From Loripinus fragilis (lineage: Eukaryota; Mollusca; Bivalvia; Lucinida; Lucinidae), in the NCBI GenBank assembly GCA_964019695.1, contig OZ026515.1:38642994-38706993 (forward strand): a stretch of DNA of 64,000 nt, written 5' to 3'. A program made the position numbers and the translations under genes. Position 1 is the stretch's first letter. Each line of letters starts with the position of its first letter. The notes beneath the pieces were generated by a model. It saw nothing but the letters and a program-made list of their open reading frames with translations. It did no database searches and was not told where the DNA came from. Of the stretch, positions 43,968-54,064 are shown piece after piece.

Positions 43968-44046
43968 AAGAATATGTGACATTATGATGGATTCACCAGA
44001 AATCATGAGATAGGTGAAACTGGATGCAGTGGTCACCATTGTTCTT
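43968..44046 (+). promoter_or_regulatory. Candidate SECIS element, form II, for SELENOJ copy A
   Basis: A SECIS recruits SBP2 and the selenocysteine-specific elongation factor so that UGA is read as Sec. Lower stem: GTGAC at 43976-43980 pairs with GTCAC at 44032-44036, extended by weaker AAGAA/TTCTT pairing. The core quartet is ATGA at 43984-43987 opposite GGAT at 44022-44025 (U.U, G.A, A.G, then U.G). Helix II pairs 43989-43997 (GGATTCACC) with 44013-44021 (GGTGAAACT), with one A.A mismatch and one G.U. The apical loop has unpaired AAA at 44000-44002, 12 nt after the core, and a 3-bp ATC/GAT mini-stem, the mark of form II. It begins 774 bp after the stop. The fold was drawn by eye. Confidence 0.75.
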
Positions 44047-44122
44047 ATTATGGCAATGTATCATAAAAACACACACAATCATAATACATAAATTTGTCTA
44101 TGATTCAGCCGCAATGACATTT

Positions 44123-45344
44123 TTATCCCCCGACAAAGTCGGAGGGATATAGTTTTGGCGTCGACCGTCCCTCCGTCCATTCCATCCGTCCGTCCGCACT
44201 TTTTGTCTGTCCGGAACCATATCTCAGTACCTATTGGTCAGATTTAATTCATTCTTGGTACAAATGATTAATACTATGGACTCTTGATATCCTATAAGTT
44301 TGGTCAAAATCGACCCTTAACACTTGAGTCATTGCCCTTGTTTAAGTATAGGCAATTATAAGGCAAAACCTATATTAGCTTTTTTGTGTGATGATGTTCA
44401 CATTTTATCAAAGCTATTATATTTAACAACTTCTCGCTATAGGCCATGATTGTCAAGTGCCTGTAGATAAGAATGGCAGTGTCAAAGTTTTACCCCACCC
44501 CCTTTGACCCCACCTAAGGGGTCAAAGGTCAAATATTTAAATTTCGCAATAACTAAGGCAATTATTAATATTTTTTGCTAAAATTTTGCATGCAGACAGA
44601 GCAGCAATAGATATGAAACATATCAAACGGGATTTCAGTTTGAAGGCCTGATTCCGAGCCCCTTTGGTGGACTTAGGGGGTGGGGCCGAGGCCAAAATTA
44701 AACTTTTTCAGAATATGGTCATGTTGCATATCAAATTAAATCTGACGACGCTGGCAGCAACATGGTAGCAAATATTTTACCCACAGACACACCCTCGACC
44801 CAGGGGGTGGGGTCAAAAGGTCAAACTATATATTTTTCTGAAAGTAGTCATGTTGCATATCAAATTAAAGCTGAAGACGCTGGCAGCAACATGGTAGCAA
44901 ATATTTTGCCCACAGACACACCCTTGACCCAAGGGGTGGGGTCAAAAGGTCAAACTATATCTTTTACTGAAAGTAGTCATGTTGCATATCAAATTAAAGG
45001 GAATTGAGCACAGAGCACCCCTTGGGTGGGGTCAAAGGGTCATTTTTGTTCTTTTCTAAAAGTGGTCATGTTGCATATCAAAGTAAAGTGGAAGAAGTGT
45101 AGACCTACATGCAAAATAACACTTTGAATTTACACACAATCTTGACCTCTGAGGTTGGGTTTAAAGGTCAGATATTGAAATTGTGCAGATGTTAGTATAT
45201 TTTTTATTGAACTAAGCACTAAAACATACTTGACAGGCATTTGTTATGATCTGAATGATTCTGTAGGTGAACTTAGGGTTAGATAAATGGGATTTATGTT
45301 TTGTGATTTACATGTTTCTCAAATAACCCTTCATCGGGGGATAT
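44123..45344. mobile_element. Inverted-repeat element (ATCCCCCGA ends) with a 129-bp tandem core
   Basis: The termini are ATCCCCCGA at 44125 and TCGGGGGAT at 45334-45342. The left part has GACCGTCCCTCCGTCCATTC. The marker ATGTTGCATATCAAATTAAA recurs at 44720, 44850 and 44979, with a shorter fourth unit at 45068. The open frame at 44762-45007 is just this tandem repeat in translation. Confidence 0.75.
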
Positions 45345-47400
45345 AAATTCGTCGAATTTGCCTTGTTGAATACAACACTCTTCCTCAATCTTTTTTATCC
45401 AATCAAATTACAGGATTCTAGTAATTAGCATGCATTTGCAAGTAGAGTGGAAAGTGTTGAGGGTGGTAGTGGTGTTCGCGGGGGTTGGTGGGGGGGGGGG
45501 GGGGGGTTAATCTCTTCAAAAACAAAATCCAGATTTTGGGGATGGGTTTGGAAAAGGGAAATTACCTATCTTATAATAACTAGTATACTGAAGTGTCTCA
45601 ACTGCTTTAGCAAATACTTATATAACAAAAATCACTTCTATTACTACCAGTGTTGTTGTCAGTTTAACTGTGGCCCATTTCTGTATTTGTAAATGGTTGC
45701 TGTCAAATAATATTGCTGCACTTAAGGCTTGCATGATACATGTATTAAAAGAATCCCTAGAGTTCTATGAACACATAATTAATTTATCTGTTCTTATTAT
45801 ATCTGGCACTGATGAGTGACAAAGTATTCTGTTAAATCTCGTATGAAAAGTTTGACAATACTTCGACGGATTTTTGCTATACTCCAACCAAATTCACGTA
45901 GTATTCTTCGATTCTTGCTGTACAATAGCGTTACTTTTATTATCGCCAGAATCCAAGAAAAATCCACCCACTATTATAGCCATAATTTTGTCTTCATTAA
46001 CGAAGAAAAAGTACACCCGTTATTATCGCCGAAAAGTTTTGTAGGTATAGAATCTGACTTCGAGTTCATATCTACATGTAGCAAAACTAACGCGAGAAAA
46101 AATATAATTGTGAATGTAGAGGACAAAAGTAATTTTTGCCTTGTTTGCACCTTTCCTCAGTTGAATGCGTTGTCCAGAGGAGTTTTATCTTGAAATCTTG
46201 AAAAGAAACTACTGTCAAGCTACCCAGATGGCACTATTACATCAGGCCCACGGTATGCTGATCTCGGTGGGGATGCCGATGTACATGCGGCGTTAGTTCA
46301 ACATCTGCAATATGCTATTCCTTCAGCAAGACTGTCGTCGACTGGCTGACGATCACCGGACCACGTTTTCGGTCGAGTATGGCAATACACTATCGGCCAT
46401 GACAATTTCAATTATTTGGTCTCGTTTCAGCTCATGTACCATTTCGCATGCACCTGTGTTTTTGTTGAATCTTATCACCAAAAGTCCTGCAATATAAAAT
46501 AATGTCCGTTGTTGTTTCTCCTGGCATGCTGCGAGTCAATATGTTTAAGAATTTATTACAATTCACAACATGCTTGTCTAATAGGCCTAATATTGGTGTT
46601 TTATCCACAAACGATATTAACCTATATAAGCCGACGTATTTTAGTTTGTGTGTGTGTTTGTGTGTGTGTGTGTGTATGTGGCGTATTGGTACCAATTTTT
46701 CATGTGCTGGTGAGTTATTTGAAAATAATACCGTGTGAAATTTACTTAGCGTGAAATTTGCGGTTCAATAAAGCCCTTTGTCATTAATAAATTTATTAGG
46801 TACGCAATCAAGATCAACGTTGGCATTATTGCAAATTTAATTCGGCTACCTGTATTTACCTTACTGAGCAATAGTAGACTGAGAACCAGCAGTTACACAG
46901 GGAATAGCGAAATTTCTCTGACCTAGGTACAGTATACATTGTTCAAAAGCCTGCTTCAATATGCCGGGGAAAAGGCTGAAAATGTGCTTGAAATAGGCCA
47001 ATATTAGGTCGTGGGATATTCATAAGAGACGTGGGGTATTTATAGGGAGAACCAAATTACTTTTACAAAGGTTTACAGGTGAATGACTAAAGTAAAGAGC
47101 TTAAACAGGATGCCGCTCGTCCTGGTAATCGTCAAATTAAAAACAATGACCACCCAAAACGTCACATCCAAAAACTCCTTGATTTGAATTGATCTAAAAA
47201 GATGCATGGTTTACCGTGAGACACAGTTGGCCGGTTTACAAATAAGTCGTTATCACAAGTCCATGGCATTTTGAAGAAGCATCTGAAACTTAATGCACAA
47301 TGGATACGCAAGGGGCGGGGTGGGTACTCTAATATTTTCATATACGAAGGCTTGGCCCATTTTGCCATTTTGGGAGATTTAAAATTTTGAATTTCAACAC

Positions 47401-47435
<35 letters not shown>

Positions 47436-47664
47436 TTTTATAATTATTTTTTGGTGGGGGGAGGGGTCATAAAATTGAATCATTATGATACAGATTTTGT
47501 GGATACATTTTGGGGGGTCATCACAAAACTGGACAATTTTTGGTGTTCGTTTTAGAATTTACAGGTCTCTTATGAAGTCCAAGGTATAGAACAGGGATAA
47601 TTTTGGCTGTTGCCTATTTTTTTGAGGGGGGGGGGTGGTGGGTATCTCGGTCAGTTAATGTTAT
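45345..47664. other. Intergenic DNA with microsatellites; no gene recognised
   Basis: It contains a G-run at about 45488-45507, a GT/TG microsatellite at about 46647-46678 and an ATTT tetranucleotide run at 47400-47438. A 125-codon frame at 45816-46193 is unusually long for this region and basic in composition, but it shows no recognisable domain and no splice context, so it is not called a gene. Confidence 0.5.
47400..47438. repeat. ATTT tetranucleotide microsatellite
   Basis: About nine to ten perfect TTTA units. Confidence 0.95.
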
Positions 47665-47722
47665 GAGGGTCTGGATGGGGTTTAATGATTAGTGAATAAT
47701 GGCCCTTTTTTATAATGAATAA

Positions 47723-49432
47723 TCAGGGTTCATACGCGTCAGGGAAATGTCAGGGAAATTTTAATTTTTTCAAGGTCAGGAAATTGTCAGGGAATTTTAT
47801 GTTGTGTCAGGGAAAAATGAATGTTTTCTAAAATGTCAGGGAAATGTCAGGGAATTTTACAATTTCAAGTTTGTATCAAATGATGAGAAACAGATGACTA
47901 GGGCTGTTTTCTTAACATTTTGGATACAACTAAATCATGTATTTTGATAGCTTTTAGATTGCTTTAGATATAAAAAGATGGAAGGATTTTGTTCCTCTTG
48001 CCTCCTCAACTGCCTTTTTTAGCTCACCTGAGTCAACCCTATTCACAATGACATTGTCCCCAAATAATTTGACATTAAACTGAATTCCTGTTGTAATGAA
48101 TTCAAATCCAAGCTAAACTGGTACATTTGTGCAAATACAATTGACATTGTAAAGAATTTTGCTGTTGTAAAGAACATTGCTATAAAGTGTTTTCACTGTA
48201 GTATGTAGTATTGGCTAGTGGTCCCCTACATAAATCCTGCCATCAAGACCCTGGGGTCAAAACTGGCCTCACCCTGGGGATCAATATTATAGCTTTGATA
48301 GACTTATTATGGGAGAAACTTTAAAACTCTTCTTCTCATAAACCATATATATATTTAGTATGTAGCAAAATCTAGTGCTCTACAACATAAATCCTGCCAA
48401 TCAAGCCCACATGGTCCAAACGTGGATCAATAGCTTCCATAGACTTGTAATGGACATAAAATCTTCTATGAAACCATGAGGCCCACAGCTTATATATTTA
48501 GTATGTATAGCAATGTCTTGGTCCCCTACATAATCCTGCCAATCAAGCCCCTTGGGTGCAAACTTGTCCCCCCCCCCCCCCTGGGAATCAATAGCTCGCA
48601 TAGACTTATAATGGGAAAAACTTTAAAAATCTTCTATTCTATAACAATGAGGCTCACAGCTTATATACTCGTACTTAGTATATAGCAATGTTCGGTGTAC
48701 CCCACTACATAAATCATGCCAACCTTGCCCTGCGGTCCAAATTGGCCACGCCATGAGATCCTTAGCTTCCATAGACTTACCGTACCTTCAGTGGGGAATA
48801 ACTTTTAAAAATCTTCTGTGATACCATGAGGCCTACAGCTTCTATATTTAGTATGTAGTAATACATAGTGGTTCAAATTGGTCGCCACCACTGCCGGGTG
48901 GTGACGGGTCATTTGTGCTCAAAATGAGCTGTTCTGATCACTCACAGTCCGTCATGTGTTGTCCGTTGTCAACAATTTGCTGTTTTCAGAGCTTTAGTGG
49001 AATTTTATCAAAAACCTTTTCTTTGAACATTTTAGCTTTTACAATGAAATATTTGACATCCAGATAAAAATGCTTTCCTCTAAAAACTGGTTGCATTTCG
49101 AGTGGCTGTAGTGTGGGTTAAATTTAAAGATCAATATCCAAATTTTTGAAAGAAGACTGCATTTTTCTAACATATAGTAATTTAACAATCTGGTAAATGT
49201 CTTTGTTGAAAGCATAGTTCTTTACATAATACACATGCTGAAAAGCTTGAATAAAAACTTTGCAAAATGAAAAATAATCACAAAAAATTGAAAAAAGAGC
49301 TGAAACTATAATATACACAAATGTTTGTATAAAACCAAGTTTCTTTGCGAGTACAGTTATGTCAGGGAAATTTGGATTGGCGTCAGGGAAATGTCAGGGA
49401 ATTTTGTTTTGTCAAGTCTGTATGAACCCTGA
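47723..49432. mobile_element. 1710-bp DNA element nested in M8, with GTCAGGGAA subterminal repeats
   Basis: The ends are TCAGGGTTCATAC and GTATGAACCCTGA (13-bp perfect inverted repeats), flanked by a 3-bp TAA duplication. Several GTCAGGGAAATGTCAGGGAA direct repeats lie just inside both ends. The interior holds diverged tandem units of about 140-175 bp (48190-48870) marked by TTAGTATGTAG and AATCCTGCCAATCAAGCCC. No transposase frame is visible, so it is non-autonomous. Confidence 0.83.
48190..48870. repeat. Diverged tandem units inside the nested transposon
   Basis: Five copies share TATATTTAGTATGTAGC, CATAAATCCTGCCAATCAAG, CATAGACTTATAATGG and CATGAGGCCCACAGCTTATA. A C-run of about 12 lies near 48569. 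Confidence 0.72.
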
Positions 49433-50220
49433 TAATGAGCATGAAAATAATGAATAGTGAATAATGAGCAAAAAAATAATGAATAGTGAATAATGAGGGC
49501 CTAAAAATGAACGATTAATCCCTTTTTTTAATGAATTGAAGAAAAAAATAATGGATAGTGAATAATCAAATTTCTTTGCCACCTTTCTTACTTTTAATGA
49601 ATAATTGGTCTTATTTTAATGAATAACCCAAAATTTTAATGAGATGAATATTGGGCTAAAGTTTTTATGAATAGTGAATACCAGACCCGCCATTCAGACC
49701 CTCATGTTAAGTGATCTCCAAAGATTTAATTAATCAACAATGGTGGTGCATTACTGTTTGCTGAAAATTTAAGAGTAGTCTTAACCTACTTCTATAATGT
49801 TTGCAAACATTTAAAAACCTTTTAATTGTTAATAAAATGCGTTTCTTATCGCACATGGGACTAGCAAACGTTCAGATTAGCCAGCGCTTCCTTATACAAG
49901 ATTGGCGCAGCTGAAAACTAAAGAAATTCTTATGCTAACACGACATGGCCAAATGTTCATTTAGGGAACGGTCATAATTTATCAGATGGGGTACCACACC
50001 ACCACCAACCCCCACCCCCTGCTGATAAATAATGACCATTCTCTTATAATGAAGAATGGCTAGGGCCAGGGTCTTTGTCCTTGCTCGGGCGTATCAGTTT
50101 GTAGAAGGAAGCGTAGGCTAATCTGAACATAGTACATTCACCAGAGTACCATTTGTATTCCCAAAATTTTGTCTACATGTTTATGTGTCAATGTATGTAA
50201 CGTCTCCCATGCAAATAGGA

Positions 50221-50302
50221 ACAGGACGAGTTGACCCGGGCGAGTTGACCCGAGGACGAGTTGGCCTAGGGGACGAGTTGACTCGGACAATTTGACCCAC
50301 TT
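50221..50302. repeat. GGACGAGTTGACCC minisatellite
   Basis: Four to five units of about 16 bp: GACGAGTTGACCCGGG, CGAGTTGACCCGAG, GACGAGTTGGCCTAGG, GGACGAGTTGACTCGG, then CAATTTGACCC. It is more GC-rich than its surroundings. Confidence 0.85.
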
Positions 50303-50989
50303 TAAGGTAGATGGAGAATATTTTGAAGGGCAGACCACAAAAAATAATTACAAATTTAATGCAAACAGTTACTGAGAAACAATTTAACTTGCATTATTTT
50401 TGAACGCCCCTTGTAATATGTATATTAATATATTTCTAAAGGTCTCACCTGAGTGCACATTATTTCAGTAACATACATACCGGCTAAGTAATAAAATCAG
50501 TACACAGGTACATCGCTGAACTATTAATCCTTTATATGACTTATATATCAATGGATTATTCCTTTTTGGCAAAGTGTAACAAATAATCCATAGTACATAG
50601 GGGTGTCAGGTTATATACTAAAAAAAAAGATTTTGTTCTTTTGTCTGAATATATTTATTTTACCTTTACAGTGTAATCTTAGATGTAAGACCGCATAATG
50701 CGGCATTTCTTCTGGGTCTCTGCTGTTTGTAAAATTACCCATTTAGGTGTTAAATGTTTTCCCCGAATACATGGGTTAATCCATAATGAACTTGAAATCC
50801 TTAATGTTTCCTGTGATGAAGTGTCGCGTGTCATGCACCATTTTACAGCACTCTTTGTGTGCTACAAAATGTTCAAGGAGCAGATATAAGATATAATTAT
50901 GAAAAAAAAAAGTTTAGGAGGCATCTTATGTTTATCCACACGCTCTTTTTGAAAACAAAAACAAAAAAAGCAAAGTACTTATTGTAATA

Positions 50990-51620
50990 TCGCTTCTGTC
51001 CATCTGGCCATGCGTCCGCCCATCGGTAATGCAGTTTCCTCCTAGACCACTGGACGAAATCCAAACAAATTTGGTATGTGAGTCATCACAAAAATTGGGC
51101 GTGCAACAGCAAAATGATTTTGGGTCCCGCCCCCTGGGGAGGGGTCAAAAGATCAAAAATCATTAAATTACAACAACAAAGTCAATTCAAAAGTTTTTTG
51201 TACAAAACTGTAAGTGTTCTTACAAATAAAAGATGTAAAACATATTGAATGGGATTTTTGTTCTGATGCCCCAGGGTTGTGACATGGGGAAGCAGGGGGT
51301 GCCCAGGGGGTCAAAAATGATAGTGTGGCATATCAAATTGACAGGGATGTTGAGTAAAACAGAATGCAAGTAAACTTTTCACCCTATGGTCAACCTGGTG
51401 ATCTTGGTCGAGTATCCTTAAATTTCAATTACAAAATAAATTTCAAAGATTTTTGTACCAAACTTTGTGTGTGTTTCCCACAAAAACATTGTACGTTATA
51501 AAACATATCAAACGGATTTATCATTGTGACGCCTTGGTCATGCCCCAGTGGTGGGACTTGTGTTGCTGGGTGTCAAAAACTTGAGCTGTGGGGATTTGCG
51601 ATGGCGCCCCATCGACTTTG
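50990..51620. repeat. Degenerate tandem-array repeat (GTCCGCCCATC type)
   Basis: It starts with CTGTCCATCTGGCCATGCGT and has two or three diverged units sharing GTTTTTTGTACAAAACTGTA, then AAACATATTGAATGGGATTT. It resembles the 44123-45344 element in plan; its ends were not found. Confidence 0.5.
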
Positions 51621-51796
51621 CGTTATAGTTAAATTATGCATATAAGGCTTAATATGCATAGTGTATATATAGGTAGTTATATGAAATTCATATCAATTGA
51701 AGCCTTAAGATAAGCACTCTCTAATGTGCTGGTAGGCTTATACGAGGCATGCGCGGATCGATCCAACAGAGAAAAGAGCCTCTGGATTGTGTAAAG

Positions 51797-51873
51797 GCAA
51801 AAATTATCCTCTTCTTAGTACTGGTTCAACTCAAGAAGACACATCCTGACACGACTGAACAAGACGGCCCTAT
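51797..51873 (+). repeat. SINE family S2 tail fragment
   Basis: CTTCTTAGTACTGGTTCAAC then AAGAAGACACATCCTGACAC matches the S2 tail; the head is absent. Confidence 0.6.
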
Positions 51874-53887
51874 GACCCTAGATCGCTCACCAGAATCCTG
51901 GCACATAGGGTAATGTTTTGGCTAATAACTAAAGAGATATCATTTAAAAAAAATTCTCTTTTACTTTGGCTCTGTCATCCAAACTGATTGGTCTAAGCGA
52001 TTCTGGTAGAGGACACCAATTGGAGCTTTTATGTGAAATTATTTTGAGTTTAGATCACTGGTGCGAGAGATGTCGCCTTAATTTTTTTCTTATCTCGAGC
52101 TCTTTCTGTCATTTTTCTTTGGCGGAGAATACCATTTGTGCACTTTTAGTAGAGGGCAACATCAAGAATATTCATTTGAAAGTATGTTGAATATGTCCAG
52201 TGATTCAGAAGATTATGTTTAGAGGATTTCATATTTTAGAGCTCTGGCAACCCACTTGTTCCTGAAGCAGAGGAGAACCATTTGTGCAATTTCGGAAGAG
52301 GGCATCATAGGGAATACTCCTTTGAAATACTTTTAATTTTTACCAGTGGTTCAGGAGGAGTTTAAAAGCAAAAGTTTTATGGACAGACTGACGCTCGCCA
52401 GATAAAGACAAATCACAATAGCTTAAATTGAGCCTTCGGCTTATTAGAGCAATAATTGTTGACTGGGACGTAAAGAATCAAAACAATCTATTAAACCATT
52501 CAATTGAACTGTACATTCGCAAGTGACATTTTGTTACTGAGCCGCTATGTATGATGTATGGTACTGAAAAGTCTGAAATCATGTGCACTCAAGTGGGAAG
52601 CTTTAGTTTGTATTTTTATCATATCATGAATGGGGATAATGTCAAAATATACATGCATATGATAGATTGGAATATTCTGAAAAGGTATTTTTTTCTCTAA
52701 AAAATTGAATTCTCCTCGTTGTAAGCTTTTACGGAACTGTATTTAGCATCAACAGTTAGAAAACACTTGTAACTTATCAACCCTATGGAAGACGAATCAA
52801 AAGAGACAGCTAGTTTGCCTTGAATATGATGGGCAATAAGTTGTAAAATTGGCCAAAGTGTACTGAGGCACCTTAAGACAATGTTTGTATGTGTCTGCTG
52901 AACGAAACACCTTACCCCACCCACCTTTTCGCCATGCATTTCAGTAAAACTTAAATGTCATGACTCTGCAAAGTGGGTAAAAAGATTGTTACGAATCCTT
53001 TGCAAAAGTCTTTAGTATTTAACCAGCGACAATTGCGTAGGAAACGCAATCTGGCACGTGTTCCAGATGGCCGTTTTGGATGAAGTTAACGTAGACCAAA
53101 GACTGTCCATTGGGCGTTTAAGCTCATCTTAAATGACGTAATTTTATGTAGGCATATTCTGTGTACATTACCTCATGTATGTAATTACCAACCATTTATT
53201 AGTAAGCATTCTTATTTGGGCATTTTATACCAATGAAAGTAGGCTTCCACTCAACAGCTTCAGACACATGGGTCTACGCCCCATCATGGGGCTAGAGGTT
53301 AAAATCTAGGACATCTTATTTTTCTTTTATAGAATGATTCATATTTGACCAACAGGTACTATTTCATTCTAACTTTCTGCGATTTCATACCTTAGAGCTC
53401 ATGACCCAGGGTGGGACAAAAGGTCAAAATCTAGGACACTGTTAAAAAAGCTATTCCATTTTTCTGACTTATTATACAAATATCTTACCAACCTCTAAGA
53501 AAACGTTCATATTTGTGCATTTGGTATTATTCATGGCATGCTTCATCTGAACTGCTTCAGACACTTTTGTCCTTGTTTAAGGGTGGGGTTAAAGGTCAAA
53601 TTATCAGACAACTTAATTTTTTTGCAGAATCATTTGTATTTGAACAACTGTTTCAATTAGGGCTGACTTTCTATGGCTTCAGACCTAAGGATTTTTGACC
53701 CAGGGTTGGGCAAGAGGCCAGGGCTAAGGGGAAGGGGGTTTGGGGTTGAGACAGTAAGAGTATAGACCGGGGGAATATATTATGTGCCTCTTAGAGCCTT
53801 TTTCTAGATTTTCTTTCTGCTTTTGAGGTGCAAATGCCAGCTTTTAATTACCGTTACATGGTAACCAGTATTTTGGATTTATTTCAG

Positions 53888-54064
53888 CTCAGCCTCTGCA
53901 CTGGAACTACAAGGTACAGAAGCTTGACCAGTTGTTGATAGGGGCCAAAGATGTTGCTTTCTGGGAACCTTCACAAAATCCTTTCTATACATTACCTACT
54001 GGTAGTCAGAGTTGCTATGGGGATCAGTCCTTTGTGATCCTTAAATCACTCGTCGAAAATAAAG
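53888..54064 (+). CDS. SELENOJ: SELENOJ copy B exon 2
   Basis: Acceptor GATTTATTTCAG and donor AATAAAG|GTTTGT, as in copy A. The 59 full residues differ from copy A at about six places (for example PL for SI before HW, N for I after it). Confidence 0.92.

Larger units (their letters stand above)
47665..49703. mobile_element. MITE family M8 copy split by a nested transposon
   Basis: The termini GAGGGTCTGG and CAGACCCTC match the 301-bp element at 33011-33311, in the opposite orientation. The left 58 bp and right 271 bp are M8 (AATGAATAGTGAATAATGAG motifs). Between them lies the 1.7-kb element at 47723-49432. The flanks ATGTTAT and ATGTTAA are a near-matching target duplication. Confidence 0.83.
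49704..53887. other. Intergenic DNA upstream of copy B; no exon recognised
   Basis: It contains a minisatellite (50221-50302), a degenerate GTCCGCCC-type array (about 50990-51620), an S2 SINE tail (51797-51873) and diverged GACCCAGGGTGGGACAAAAG units (about 53210-53760). I searched by eye for a copy B counterpart of exon 1 (GALVADAA followed by a GTAAG donor) and did not find one. Confidence 0.5.

Noticed and set aside
44762..45007. 81-residue protein with internal repeats
   Set aside because: The repeats are the translation of a 129-bp tandem array inside a transposon.
45816..46193. A 125-codon gene between the SELENOJ copies
   Set aside because: There is no recognisable domain, no neighbouring exons with matching splice sites, and a mixed basic composition; chance cannot be excluded.
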